NCBI RefSeq assembly: GCF_000245015.1
Contig: NZ_JH600070.1
Span: 2,808,079 to 2,872,078 of the forward strand
Direction: 5' to 3'
Origin: Beggiatoa alba B18LD
Lineage (GTDB): Bacteria; Pseudomonadota; Gammaproteobacteria; Beggiatoales; Beggiatoaceae
Length of the DNA stretch: 64,000 nucleotides
Part shown: piece after piece, positions 7,965-17,298 of the stretch
Numbering within the stretch: position 1 is the stretch's first letter
Layout: each line of letters begins with the position of its first letter
The notes under the pieces: model-generated
Databases searched by the model: none
The model's input: only the letters and a program-made list of their open reading frames with translations
What the model was told of the DNA's origin: nothing
Program-made: the position numbers and the translations under genes

Positions 7965-10007
7965 ATGAGCTTACGATTTATTCACGAATTAAAACGCGCC
8001 ACTGCTAAAAAACGCATGAAAATGTTGTTTGAAATGCAGGAGAAAAATTTTAACTATTTAAAACCCCGCAATATCGACCTTGCGAATACGATTAAGCATG
8101 TCGGTACGGGCGATTTTCGCGTGAGTATTACCCCTGACTTTTTGGAAATTTCGCATATACCGTCAAAAGCGTTATGCCATCCTGATGACGGACTTTATAA
8201 ATATATCAGCGAATTAGGCTATTGGCATCATACAGGTTGGGTGGATAAACTCAAGGTTTTACATGAAATCCCTATTGGTATAGAACATGGACAACGGGTG
8301 ATGAGTTTGGCGGAGAAACTGCACGCAATGTTTCCTGCTATTCATCAACGAATGTTAGCGGGTACGATTAGTTTGCCCCGTTTAGCCGATGGGCGACGCT
8401 TTTCTGGCTCAACGGTTTTTCTTGGAACATTCATCGGATTACATATTTTACAGTATCTACAAACAACAGAAATTCGAGATATTGTCATTGTAGAACCTGA
8501 TATTACCCGTTTTTCTTTATCTTGCTTCTTCGTGGATTATGCCGAGATAGAAAAGCGTTTCGGGCGGTTAGTGCTACACGTTGGCGCAGATATGCCTGAA
8601 AATCCGCAGTCTTTATTAATTGACCATTCACCGATTACATCAACAGTTTGGCTACGTTTACTCCCCGCTTATCCCTCCGATGATTTTAATAATTTAATTC
8701 AACGTTTTGAGCTACATTGGCGGGGACTTTCTGAGGTTTTCGTCCCTTATGACCGTGAAGTGCGTAACTTGTGTTATGGGGCGCGTAATTTAAAGAATAA
8801 AACACCGATTAATAACCAATCGCCAACTTTATCGGATAACAGCCGTATTGCTATCGTTGCGAGCGGACCCTCACTCGATAAAGAAATGCCGTGGCTTAAG
8901 GCAAATCAAGATAAACTCATTATTTTTGCGGCGCACTCCGCTGTTCGCGCCTTAAAACGCAATGGTATCCGCCCTGATTTTCAATGCAGTTTAGATACTG
9001 AGTTAGACCCTGAATTATTAGATAAATTAGAGCTAGACCCTGATATTCCTTTTATTTCCTATTACAAAGCGAATCCTGATTCTTTAAAACGCTTTAAAAC
9101 CGTTTTATTAGTCAACGAATCAGGCAAAGCGAATCCTGTTCATTTTAAACGACCATTAATTTATACCCACCCCACAACAGGGAATCTAATGGTTGCAACG
9201 GCTGCTTTTGCTAAACCCAAAACACTCTATTTAGTCGGTTTAGACTTAGGGTTTCACCAAACATCTGAGCAAGACCACGTTAAAGACTATTGGGCATATC
9301 AATCTGAAGAAAACACTGAAAACCCAGCAGAAAAACCAGATTTAACGCAGAAAGAGGGGATATTGCCCGCCGCAGCAAACTTTCCTGAAAGTGAAGGAAA
9401 AATTTATACGCAAGCCTATCACAACATTGCTCGTCGTTCAGTAGAGGGGCAAATTAGTCTTTTAAACTCAAGCATTAAGATTTTTAACTTATCTGATGGG
9501 GTAAAAATTGCGGGAACAGAACCTTGTCATAGTGAAACCCTTGAACTATCTAACTATCCAGAAAAAAATAAGGATTTAGCACTGTTTCAGGCGGCTTTTA
9601 CAGGTGAAAAAGCAGATGTTTGGGAATTATATAAAACTGCGGGAGAACAAGTTTTAGTTACTTTACGCGAATCGTTGTATCAAGCAATGAATGCTAAAAA
9701 ATTTGATTGGCTAAAATTTGCCCAATCCCTTGATAGTGCGTGGACATCCGCGTTAACCAGTTGTTTACAAAAAGAGTTTGGTGATTTGCGTGTAGAGGCT
9801 TATAGCAAATTAATTACTGACTTACTGGTTGCGTGGTATCGCATTATCATCTTCACAGAAACGCCAAAAGAAACTGAGCAAGTCTATCGCCAAGGTTTAG
9901 AAGTCTTATTAGCCGTTTTAAACGAGTTAGAATGGCCAACTGAACTGAAAACGTTTGAAATGGAGTTTTCTACCGAATCGCCTGAAAATTTATCAGTGAC
10001 AGAATAA
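7965..10007 (+). CDS. Maf-type motility accessory / flagellin glycosyltransferase (DUF115)
   Basis: A 680-residue cytoplasmic protein of the MAF/DUF115 family, which modifies flagellin or other surface proteins with nonulosonic acids (pseudaminic or legionaminic acid). The DUF115 core starts near residue 298 with IAIVASGPSLDKEMPWL, followed by IFAAHSAVRALKRNGIRPDF and CSLDTELDPE, and later PTTGNLMVATAAF and LVGLDLGF. The N-terminal ~290 residues match the accessory MAF N-region in position. No flagellin gene is next to it; the nearest surface proteins are the two secreted paralogues downstream, which are possible but unproven substrates. Confidence 0.75.
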   Translation: MSLRFIHELKRATAKKRMKMLFEMQEKNFNYLKPRNIDLANTIKHVGTGDFRVSITPDFLEISHIPSKALCHPDDGLYKYISELGYWHHTGWVDKLKVLHEIPIGIEHGQRVMSLAEKLHAMFPAIHQRMLAGTISLPRLADGRRFSGSTVFLGTFIGLHILQYLQTTEIRDIVIVEPDITRFSLSCFFVDYAEIEKRFGRLVLHVGADMPENPQSLLIDHSPITSTVWLRLLPAYPSDDFNNLIQRFELHWRGLSEVFVPYDREVRNLCYGARNLKNKTPINNQSPTLSDNSRIAIVASGPSLDKEMPWLKANQDKLIIFAAHSAVRALKRNGIRPDFQCSLDTELDPELLDKLELDPDIPFISYYKANPDSLKRFKTVLLVNESGKANPVHFKRPLIYTHPTTGNLMVATAAFAKPKTLYLVGLDLGFHQTSEQDHVKDYWAYQSEENTENPAEKPDLTQKEGILPAAANFPESEGKIYTQAYHNIARRSVEGQISLLNSSIKIFNLSDGVKIAGTEPCHSETLELSNYPEKNKDLALFQAAFTGEKADVWELYKTAGEQVLVTLRESLYQAMNAKKFDWLKFAQSLDSAWTSALTSCLQKEFGDLRVEAYSKLITDLLVAWYRIIIFTETPKETEQVYRQGLEVLLAVLNELEWPTELKTFEMEFSTESPENLSVTE

Positions 10008-10043
10008 ACAGACATTTTAGTTTGTTGTGATAAAAATGCAACA

Positions 10044-10126
10044 GTGTAGTATTATTAGCCACTTAACTGCATTAAGTGCCTTGTTATGCGGATTAAGCAT
10101 ACCTGATAAGGTTTTTAATACTACAC
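10044..10126. other. 83-bp cloverleaf-like inverted-repeat element of unknown function
   Basis: Outer arms GTGTAGTATTA (10044-10054) and TAATACTACAC (10116-10126) pair perfectly over 11 bp. Inside are three hairpins: CACTTAA/TTAAGTG (10060-10078), TATGC/GCATA (10085-10101, with positions 86-89 and 97-100 plus one closing pair) and ACCT/AGGT (10101-10112). There is no T-tract, no T-loop motif and no attC core, so it is not a simple terminator, tRNA or integron site. A small mobile element or structured RNA is possible. Confidence 0.6.
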
Positions 10127-10599
10127 ACTCTCAATTTATTTAATTGAAATGTCATAAATAAAAAATACTTTTATAAATAAAATATTAGTGCATATATTCT
10201 CTATCTTTCTTAACTATTAACAAATAATTCCTGAAAGATAAGGTTTGCCACTTATACAGCTACCAACATTTTTTAACCTATGCTGTGAAGTTCTCCACTT
10301 AACTATAATTTTAAGTTATCAATAAGATATAGTTACTATTCATAGGGAATTACAGCACCACATATCTACTTAACAATACCGTTTAGTCATTATCAAAACT
10401 GTTTTAAGCAGATTCTTTTGCTAATTTGATACTACATGAATGGTTAGATCAGGTAGAATAAGCTCGCGTTTTTTATCTATTTCTAACATCAATTGAAATC
10501 ACTGTTAATATAGTTTATGCTAGGGATATACGTGATTACTGCGTGTTTTATTAGTCTGCGTAAATCGGTATTGACTAACTTGATTCAGGAGTTAACACA
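10127..10599. other. AT-rich intergenic region upstream of the secreted protein pair
   Basis: About 470 nt with no open frame of note. It presumably holds the promoter and a long 5' leader of the secreted-protein gene, whose ATG is preceded by CAGGAGTT. I could not identify a specific promoter with confidence. Confidence 0.4.
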
Positions 10600-12009
10600 A
10601 TGAAAATGAAAAATACTACCCTTACGGTAGCTATTGCAGCCGCATTAGGAATGGCATCCACTAATGCGTTTGCGAGTGTGTTTATCAATGGTACAAACAC
10701 AACAGGTACAGTTTACTTAGCAGAAGAAGCCCCCCTAGCCTCAGGTGGCACAATTGTAAACACTGCTTCTGACCGTTTATTATTAGGATTCGAGACTGTT
10801 CCTAATTACACTGTTAGCTCCGCTAACCCGCTGTTTATCAAATTAGCACTGAAAGATGGGTTAAAGTTTCCTACATCAGGTACTCCCTTATTGCTTTGTG
10901 GTATTGAATCTGGCGGTTCATACGCCTCTACCTCTGCTGCTTATTCTACTCAAGTCAACGTAGCGAGAACACAAGTAACCTTTAGTATTAAAACAGGTTA
11001 CAAAATGGTAAGTTCTTGCGTGGTCTATCCACAAAGTACCGCAACAGATACAGCAACTTATGCTGGCTTAACCACAAAAACCACTAAAGCTGTTTCCGCA
11101 TTAATTGAATACAAAAAAGCCTTAGCTAATGCGACTACTGCTTATATTGGTGATTTTATCTCCTTCAAACAAGGTGCGACTGTTCTGATTTCTGCGGTAA
11201 CAGATGCAAATACCGCTGCTAATGCAGTCATTGATGTTAAAGAAACTTCCCAAAAATTCACCACTGCGACCATTTTTAGCACCACCACTGCATTAGTTGG
11301 TTATGCTAAATATTCCGCAACCCCAAGTGTTGGTGTTGCATCAACCAGTGGTTCTGTGTCTGTCACAGCCATACTGAGTACAGCAACCCTCACAATTAAT
11401 GGTCCTGGTGTTGCAGCCGCCGCTTCATTTAGCTTAAGCACTGCAAGTGATTGTACCAATACGGCAGGCAGTGCTGTACCTTCTGGAACTAGCGTCAGCT
11501 TTACTGATATTGACCCATTAGATTTAGAAGATGGTCTCAATATTTGTATGATTGTTAATGGCACAACTGCAATCGATGCTGGTCAATTAACCGCAACGGT
11601 TGGTGGTGTTGAAGTGACTGATTGGGAACCTGTCTTTGGGGATCCTAACCAAAATATTCACAAACTCACCAAAAATGGTGCGTCTTTCCGTGTTTTAAAT
11701 ATTCCTAACACCACCTTAGCGGATAAAGCGTATATTCGTTTATACAATACCAACGCATTTAACGTAACAGTGCGTGGCACAATGTACGATCAAACAGGTG
11801 CAACCATTGGTTCATCTCAAGTCATTGCAACCTTAACCCCCAATCAAGTGACCGTGCTTGATGCAGCTGGATTAGAAGGCATGTTTGGCACGTGGGCAGC
11901 TAGAGCGCGTTTAGTCCTCGATGTTGAAGCCTCAGAGTTCAAAGTGCAAGCCACCCTGCGTACTCGTAGTGGTGTGTTAATGAACATGAGTTCTGAAGCA
12001 TCTGACTAA
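10600..12009 (+). CDS. Secreted surface protein, first of two tandem paralogues
   Basis: A 469-residue protein with a clear signal peptide (MKMKNTTLTVAIAAALGMAS... cleaved near AFA-SV). The mature part is rich in Thr, Ala and Ser with few Cys, as in surface-layer-like or extracellular beta-sandwich proteins. The C-terminal ~120 residues form a recognisable repeat unit: KNGASFRVLNIPN, YIRLYNT, GTMYDQTGATIG, TVLDAAGLEGMFGTW and a closing RTRSGVLMNMS. The same blocks recur in the next gene. The start has a strong Shine-Dalgarno (CAGGAGT). The specific function is not known; adhesion or cell-envelope structure is an inference. Confidence 0.75.
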   Translation: MKMKNTTLTVAIAAALGMASTNAFASVFINGTNTTGTVYLAEEAPLASGGTIVNTASDRLLLGFETVPNYTVSSANPLFIKLALKDGLKFPTSGTPLLLCGIESGGSYASTSAAYSTQVNVARTQVTFSIKTGYKMVSSCVVYPQSTATDTATYAGLTTKTTKAVSALIEYKKALANATTAYIGDFISFKQGATVLISAVTDANTAANAVIDVKETSQKFTTATIFSTTTALVGYAKYSATPSVGVASTSGSVSVTAILSTATLTINGPGVAAAASFSLSTASDCTNTAGSAVPSGTSVSFTDIDPLDLEDGLNICMIVNGTTAIDAGQLTATVGGVEVTDWEPVFGDPNQNIHKLTKNGASFRVLNIPNTTLADKAYIRLYNTNAFNVTVRGTMYDQTGATIGSSQVIATLTPNQVTVLDAAGLEGMFGTWAARARLVLDVEASEFKVQATLRTRSGVLMNMSSEASD

Positions 12010-12063
12010 TCTTTCATTCAATATTGAACTATACGTATCTGTTAGTTTATGGAGATGAGTAAA

Positions 12064-13497
12064 ATGAAAAAGCGTTCTATTTTAGCAACAGCGGTTGCCC
12101 TGACTTTGAGTGGCGCCTCTTCCGTGATGGCGGCAAACATCGATTTAGGGGCTTCTAGCATTACCCCAGCTTACTTTGCCAGTGAATTACCTGATTCAAC
12201 GTCAGTCATTTTAAGTGGTGGGTTCACATTTTCCCTGCCCGTTCCTAATTATGCAGTTGATACCAACAACCCTTTCTTTATCAGCATTGCATTAAATAAT
12301 GGGGCTCAGTTTAATACGGCATTAAACAGCACGGGTTCAATTTCATGTATGGCACGCTCTGCTGGAGAAGCAACAAGCAGTTCATATGACTTGAGCTTAC
12401 AAGTGGGTGGTGGTGCTAGCACAAATAACGCAACCTTCCAATTGCAAGCGACTGCTGGTAATACTCGTACAATCGTCGCTCAAGCAAGTGGATGTGAACT
12501 TTATATTCCAGATATCAAAATGACTTCTGGTTTAAAAGACATCTCAATTTCTGCCGTTATTTCTTACATTGATGGTTTCACCACCATTACAACTTCCTAT
12601 GTTGGCACTTTTATCTCCTATAAAAATGCCCTGAAGATGACCTACACCCCAGCCACTGATGCTACTGTGGATGTAACCCAATCATCTACCCAGTTTATTG
12701 TTGGTAACACCAATAAAAACACAGCCTATTTAGGCTCTGTTTCATACGCCAATATTATGCCAGCACCTGCAACAAATGAATCCCAAGGTGCGTTAACTGT
12801 TGGTAGTGTCATCGCTGATGATGGTAAATTAACCTTAGTTAGCCCCGCTTTTGGTGCAGTGAATTCTGGTTCTGGTGGGGTTTACTTAGCTTCTACCAAT
12901 ACTTGTGCTGATAGTGCTATAGGTTCATTGACTAAAGCAACAGGTACAACCGTTACTTTCTCAAGCATTACAGCGGCGGAAGTCCTAGCTGGCGTTCATG
13001 TCTGCCTCAAGGTTGACGGCAACACAGCTATCAGTAAAGGGACTGTTGGTGCTTCTTTTGTAGCTAGCGCACAACCTGGTTTTGGCAAAAACTATAGACC
13101 TTCTTTCGGTGTTGCTTCTTTCTTAGCAAATATCGTGAAGAATGGTGCAACGGTTAAAGTGTTAAACGTTCCTAATCCTAATGTTGTTGACCAAGCCTTT
13201 ATTCGTATCAATAACATGAGTGCTCAAGCAGGTCGCATTTTAGGCACACTGTACGGACAAGATGGGGTTCAATTAGGAACTGCAGGTGTTGAACTTGCTA
13301 ACTTAACTGCTTACCAAGCAACTGTTTTAGATGTCACTGCCATTAAGACCTTATTTGGTGTTACAACATGGACAGGCAGAGCATGGTTACAAATCGATGC
13401 TGAAGTTTCTAATGTTGCAGTACAAGGTTTAATCCGTACCTCCGACGGTACATTAACCAACATGTCCGATGGTGCTGCTGCTGTAGGTTCTAACTAA
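12064..13497 (+). CDS. Secreted surface protein, second tandem paralogue
   Basis: A 477-residue paralogue of the preceding gene, 54 nt downstream. The frame is open from 12049, but the ATG at 12064 follows GGAG by a normal distance and begins the signal peptide MKKRSILATAVALTLSGASS (cleavage near VMA-AN). The two proteins align from VPNYAVDTNNPFFISIAL onwards and share the C-terminal unit KNGATVKVLNVPN, FIRINN, GTLYGQDGVQLG, ATVLDVTAIKTLFG and RTSDGTLTNMS. Divergence is substantial, so the duplication is not recent. A strong terminator follows at 13541-13571, so the pair is likely one transcription unit. Confidence 0.75.
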   Translation: MKKRSILATAVALTLSGASSVMAANIDLGASSITPAYFASELPDSTSVILSGGFTFSLPVPNYAVDTNNPFFISIALNNGAQFNTALNSTGSISCMARSAGEATSSSYDLSLQVGGGASTNNATFQLQATAGNTRTIVAQASGCELYIPDIKMTSGLKDISISAVISYIDGFTTITTSYVGTFISYKNALKMTYTPATDATVDVTQSSTQFIVGNTNKNTAYLGSVSYANIMPAPATNESQGALTVGSVIADDGKLTLVSPAFGAVNSGSGGVYLASTNTCADSAIGSLTKATGTTVTFSSITAAEVLAGVHVCLKVDGNTAISKGTVGASFVASAQPGFGKNYRPSFGVASFLANIVKNGATVKVLNVPNPNVVDQAFIRINNMSAQAGRILGTLYGQDGVQLGTAGVELANLTAYQATVLDVTAIKTLFGVTTWTGRAWLQIDAEVSNVAVQGLIRTSDGTLTNMSDGAAAVGSN

Positions 13498-13540
13498 TCG
13501 TTAGTATCTTATCTGCGGATAGTTCCTTAAGATAAAAATA

Positions 13541-13571
13541 AGGGTAGCGAATCAAATCGCTACCCTTTTTT
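13541..13571 (+). terminator. Rho-independent terminator of the secreted paralogue pair
   Basis: AGGGTAGCGA (13541-13550) pairs with TCGCTACCCT (13557-13566) and is followed by a T-run. It lies 44 nt after the stop codon. Confidence 0.92.
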
Positions 13572-13702
13572 ATTGTAATTGAAGAAAAAAGCGATAAAAT
13601 CTTCCTGATTACCTAGCAAAATTCTCAACTATTGAATTTTCTACGATTGAAACTTACTATAATAGAGCAGGAATATTCCTAATTACGAGCGAGGTTTACT
13701 GA

Positions 13703-14059
13703 ATGAATGCTGTTGCTGAAGAATTAACACCCTCCCCTTTACTGTTTACTGACAACGCAGCTGTTAAAGTCAAGCAATTGATTGAAGAAGAGAACAGTGG
13801 AGATTTAATGTTACGTGTGTTCGTGCAAGGGGGCGGTTGTTCTGGTTTCCAATATGGTTTCACCTTTGATGAAAACATTCAAGACGGTGATACTGTTGTA
13901 GAAAACCAAGGGGTTAAATTATTAATTGACCCGATGAGTTTTCAATATTTAATCGGTGCGGAAATTGACTACACAGAAAGTTTAGAAGGTTCACAATTTG
14001 TGATTCGTAATCCTAACGCAACGACAAGCTGTGGTTGTGGTTCTTCCTTTTCTGTATAA
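13703..14059 (+). CDS. erpA: Iron-sulfur cluster insertion protein ErpA
   Basis: A 118-residue A-type carrier that delivers Fe-S clusters to apoproteins. The three conserved cysteines are present: [11 protein letters not shown] (Cys near residue 49) and [12 protein letters not shown] at the C-terminus (CxC). The DxxS...Y-L-GAEIDY segment is typical of ErpA rather than IscA. It is full length and monocistronic, preceded by GAGCGAGG. A short hairpin at 14124-14143 follows. Confidence 0.93.
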   Translation: MNAVAEELTPSPLLFTDNAAVKVKQLIEEENSGDLMLRVFVQGGGCSGFQYGFTFDENIQDGDTVVENQGVKLLIDPMSFQYLIGAEIDYTESLEGSQFVIRNPNATTSCGCGSSFSV

Positions 14060-14123
14060 TAATTTGCGCTAACAAATCTATTAGTTTTTAAAACTAAACG
14101 GATTTTAAAACGGTATTTTAGAG

Positions 14124-14150
14124 AGGCGGACATTGTTCCGCCTTTCGTAT
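14124..14150 (+). terminator. Probable terminator of erpA
   Basis: AGGCGGA pairs with TCCGCCT around CATTGT, followed by the weak T-tract TTCGTATTT. It sits just before the next gene. Confidence 0.55.
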
Positions 14151-14165
14151 TTATGAGGTCATAAA

Positions 14166-14795
14166 ATGTCAAACGCACAAGAAATATGGGAACTGTTTCG
14201 AGAAACAACCCTGAAATTCCAAGAAACCGACCGACAATTTAAAGAAACCGACCGTAAGATTCAGGAATTAAGAAAATCTTTAGCCGAAGAACGTCAAGCA
14301 ACAAGAGAACAGCTTCAAGAATATACACGCGCAGCAGAACAACGTTCAAAAGAATTAGATAAAAAAATTGGTGCTTTGAGCAATCGGTTAGGCGAATTTG
14401 TGGAAGGCTTAATTAAACCCAGTGTGGTACAGCTTTTTCAAGAACGTGGGATTGATGTTCATGTTGTCACTCGTGATGTAGAGGCTAATAATCCTAAATT
14501 AGGTTTAGCAACTCAAATTGATTTATTAGTAATTAATGGTGATTGTTGCATTTTAATTGAAGTAAAAAGTCATTTAAGTCAAGATGATGTTGATGAACAT
14601 ATGGAACGAATGGAAAAATTTAAGCCGCTTTTTCCACAATATAAAACGCATAAAGTTCTGGGTGCGGTTGCTGGCATTGTGATTTCTGACAATGTTGCAA
14701 AATATGCATATCGCAAAGGTTTTTTTGTCATCACCCAAAAAAGTGATACCGCAGTTATTTTAAACGACGCTCAATTTCAAGCAAAAGCATGGTAA
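14166..14795 (+). CDS. DUF3782-like protein with coiled coil and PD-(D/E)XK nuclease-type fold
   Basis: A 209-residue protein. Residues ~1-75 form a charged coiled coil with the repeat QETDRQFKETDRKIQEL. The C-terminal half (from ~90) shows the order expected of a PD-(D/E)XK core: QIDLLVINGDCCILIEVKS, where the Asp and the E-x-K would be the catalytic set. Many bacteria, notably cyanobacteria and filamentous sulfur bacteria, carry multiple genes like this, and their role is unknown. It lies between erpA and murJ and is probably expressed from its own promoter. Nuclease activity is inferred from the motif only. Confidence 0.65.
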   Translation: MSNAQEIWELFRETTLKFQETDRQFKETDRKIQELRKSLAEERQATREQLQEYTRAAEQRSKELDKKIGALSNRLGEFVEGLIKPSVVQLFQERGIDVHVVTRDVEANNPKLGLATQIDLLVINGDCCILIEVKSHLSQDDVDEHMERMEKFKPLFPQYKTHKVLGAVAGIVISDNVAKYAYRKGFFVITQKSDTAVILNDAQFQAKAW

Positions 14796-14808
14796 AAGGA
14801 AGATTATT

Positions 14809-16353
14809 CTGAGTAAAAAACTGCTGAAATCAACCGCAATGGTGGGGGGATTAACTTTAGTATCCCGCCTTTTAGGCTTTGTCCGCGATATGGTCATCGC
14901 TCATGCATTTGGCGCAGGTGCAAGTACCGATGCTTTTTTAGTCGCTTTTAAAATTCCTAATTTTATGCGACGTTTATTTGCAGAAGGTGCATTTTCTCAA
15001 GCCTTTGTACCGATTCTGAGCGAGTATAAAACACAACGCGATATGCTGAGTGTTCAACAATTAGTCAATCGTGTTGCGGGCACATTGGGGCTAGTCTTAT
15101 TTCTGGTGACGGTTGTTAGCATAATAGGTGCGCCTGCTTTAGTCGCATTATTTGCCCCTGGTTTTTGGGATGAAACGGAAAAGTTTTCCCTCACCGTTGA
15201 AATGTTGCAAATTACCTTTCCTTATCTATTTTTTATCGCCCTCACCGCCTTTGCTGGGAGTGTCTTAAATACTTATGGGCGTTTTGCCATTCCTGCCTTC
15301 ACACCTGTTTTACTCAACCTCTGCATGATTATCGCCACGCTATTATTTACGGGATTATTTGAACAGCCCATTATGGCATTAGCATGGGGGGTTTTATTTG
15401 CAGGTATTGCACAATTTATCTTTCAACTACCGTTTTTACGGCAAATTGACATGCTTCCAACCCCACAAATTGCATGGCATGATGAGGGCGTACAACGCAT
15501 TTTAAAATTGATGTTGCCTGCCTTATTCGGCGTATCAGTGACACAAATCAATTTGCTGGTTGATACCTTAATGGCATCCTTTTTAGCCTCTGGTAGCGTT
15601 TCATGGTTATATTATGCTGACCGTTTAATGGAATTTCCTGTAGGCGTATTTGGGCTTGCGCTTGCAACAGTCATGTTGCCAAACCTGTCTAAAACCATCG
15701 CTAAAGGTGACTTGCATCATTACAATGCCATGTTAAATTGGTCTATGCGCTGGGTTTTTTTAATTGCAACGCCTGCAACGGTTGGCTTAATCATCCTTGC
15801 TCAACCCATGTTAACGACCTTATTCCGTTATGGGCAATTTAGCGAGCATGATGTCTTGATGACCAGTTACAGCTTAATGACATATTCCATTGGTTTATTA
15901 GGCTTTGTTATGGTGAAAGTATTGGCTTCTGGTTTTTATGCCCGCCAAGACACACGCACCCCTGTCCGTATTGGGGTTATTGCCATGTTGACCAATATCA
16001 GTTTAAACATACTTTTTATTATCCCGTTACAACATGCAGGGCTGGCTCTTTCAACCGCAATCGCGGCATTAGTCAATGCTTATTTACTGTATTATTATCT
16101 AAAACAACAAGGAATTTTACAGTTACAAGCAGGCACAAAAGCCTTTTTATGGCGAATTATTGTTGCAAATGGAGTGATGGGCTTTATGCTCTGGTTTAAT
16201 AGTGGACAAATGGCAGATTGGCTCGTCTTGCCCAGTTATATGCGGTTGTTGCATCTATTAACTTGGATAAGTCTTGGTATGCTCGTTTATGCCTTGATAC
16301 TGTTCGCGACTGGTTTACGTTTTCACCATCTTAGCTTGCATATTGATGATTAA
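14809..16353 (+). CDS. murJ: Lipid II flippase MurJ, probable non-ATG start
   Basis: A 514-residue MVF-family polytopic membrane protein that flips lipid II for peptidoglycan synthesis. Family blocks include LVSRLLGFVRDMVIAHAFGA and LRRLFAEGAFSQAFVPI-like FMRRLFAEGAFSQAF, with about 14 hydrophobic segments. The first in-frame ATG (14839) lacks a Shine-Dalgarno and would remove the basic N-terminus conserved in MurJ. Translating upstream from CTG at 14809 gives (M)SKKLLKSTAMVGG, which matches the family, and AAGGAAG sits at the proper distance; the ATT codons at 14803/14806 are alternatives. It is the first gene of murJ-ribF-mnmA. Confidence 0.88.
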   Translation: MSKKLLKSTAMVGGLTLVSRLLGFVRDMVIAHAFGAGASTDAFLVAFKIPNFMRRLFAEGAFSQAFVPILSEYKTQRDMLSVQQLVNRVAGTLGLVLFLVTVVSIIGAPALVALFAPGFWDETEKFSLTVEMLQITFPYLFFIALTAFAGSVLNTYGRFAIPAFTPVLLNLCMIIATLLFTGLFEQPIMALAWGVLFAGIAQFIFQLPFLRQIDMLPTPQIAWHDEGVQRILKLMLPALFGVSVTQINLLVDTLMASFLASGSVSWLYYADRLMEFPVGVFGLALATVMLPNLSKTIAKGDLHHYNAMLNWSMRWVFLIATPATVGLIILAQPMLTTLFRYGQFSEHDVLMTSYSLMTYSIGLLGFVMVKVLASGFYARQDTRTPVRIGVIAMLTNISLNILFIIPLQHAGLALSTAIAALVNAYLLYYYLKQQGILQLQAGTKAFLWRIIVANGVMGFMLWFNSGQMADWLVLPSYMRLLHLLTWISLGMLVYALILFATGLRFHHLSLHIDD

Positions 16354-16368
16354 TAAAAGCACTGTGAT

Positions 16369-17298
16369 ATGGAACTAATTCGAAGTCTTGCTCAACTTCG
16401 CCCCCAACATCGGGGCTGTGTTGCAACCATTGGTAATTTTGACGGCGTACACCGTGGGCATCAGGTAATTTTAAAACAATTACAACAACATGCGCAGGCT
16501 TTACAACTCCCAACAACGGTTATTATTTTTGAACCACAACCCCAAGAATTTTTCGCGCCCGACCGCGCCCCGCCTCGTCTAACCCGTTTACGTGAAAAAC
16601 TCATTGCGTTTCAACGTTACGGCATAGACCGTGTTTTATGTTTACGTTTTGCAAAAACCGCATTGTTAACAGCCGATACATTTATTCAAACGATTCTTAT
16701 AGAAGGCTTAGGCATTCAATACTTAGTCGTGGGCGATGATTTCCGCTTTGGTAAAGGACGGACAGGAGATTTTAAATTATTACAACAAGCTGGGATGCAA
16801 GCAGGATTTCAAGTTGAAAGTCAACATACATTCATTGTCGACGGCGACAGAGTCAGCAGTACCCGTATTCGTCAAGCCTTACGTCAAGGAGATATGCAAC
16901 TCGCGCAACAATTACTAGGACATCCTTACACACTCTCAGGACGTGTTCGCCATGGTTTCCAGCGCGGGCGTACTATTGGTTTTCCTACCGCGAATATTTT
17001 TCTTCACCGTCATGCCTCACCTGTCAATGGTGTTTTTGCCGTGCGCGTTCATGGGTTAGAAACCTATCCCATTAATGGTGTTGCTAATTTAGGCACACGC
17101 CCGACAGTAGATGGACAAGATTTATTACTAGAAACACACCTATTCGACTTTCAACGCATGATTTACGGACACTATGTCGACGTGGAATTCGTTAAAAAAA
17201 TTCGTGAAGAACAACGCTTTGCTTCTTTTGAAGCCCTCAAACAACAAATTCAAATCGATGCTGCCACAGCACGAACTTATTTAGAAACACATTCATAA
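16369..17298 (+). CDS. ribF: Bifunctional riboflavin kinase / FAD synthetase RibF
   Basis: A 309-residue enzyme converting riboflavin to FMN and then FAD. The N-terminal adenylyltransferase has [14 protein letters not shown] (residues ~18-31) and a later SSTRIRQAL. The C-terminal kinase has GFPTANI and [12 protein letters not shown]. It begins 15 nt after murJ and its stop overlaps the mnmA ATG (TAATG), so the two are translationally coupled. Confidence 0.95.
   Translation: MELIRSLAQLRPQHRGCVATIGNFDGVHRGHQVILKQLQQHAQALQLPTTVIIFEPQPQEFFAPDRAPPRLTRLREKLIAFQRYGIDRVLCLRFAKTALLTADTFIQTILIEGLGIQYLVVGDDFRFGKGRTGDFKLLQQAGMQAGFQVESQHTFIVDGDRVSSTRIRQALRQGDMQLAQQLLGHPYTLSGRVRHGFQRGRTIGFPTANIFLHRHASPVNGVFAVRVHGLETYPINGVANLGTRPTVDGQDLLLETHLFDFQRMIYGHYVDVEFVKKIREEQRFASFEALKQQIQIDAATARTYLETHS

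Noticed and set aside
10044-10126. tRNA gene or integron attC site
   Set aside because: The fold is cloverleaf-like, but there is no T-loop consensus, no CCA-adjacent acceptor layout and no attC core sequence.
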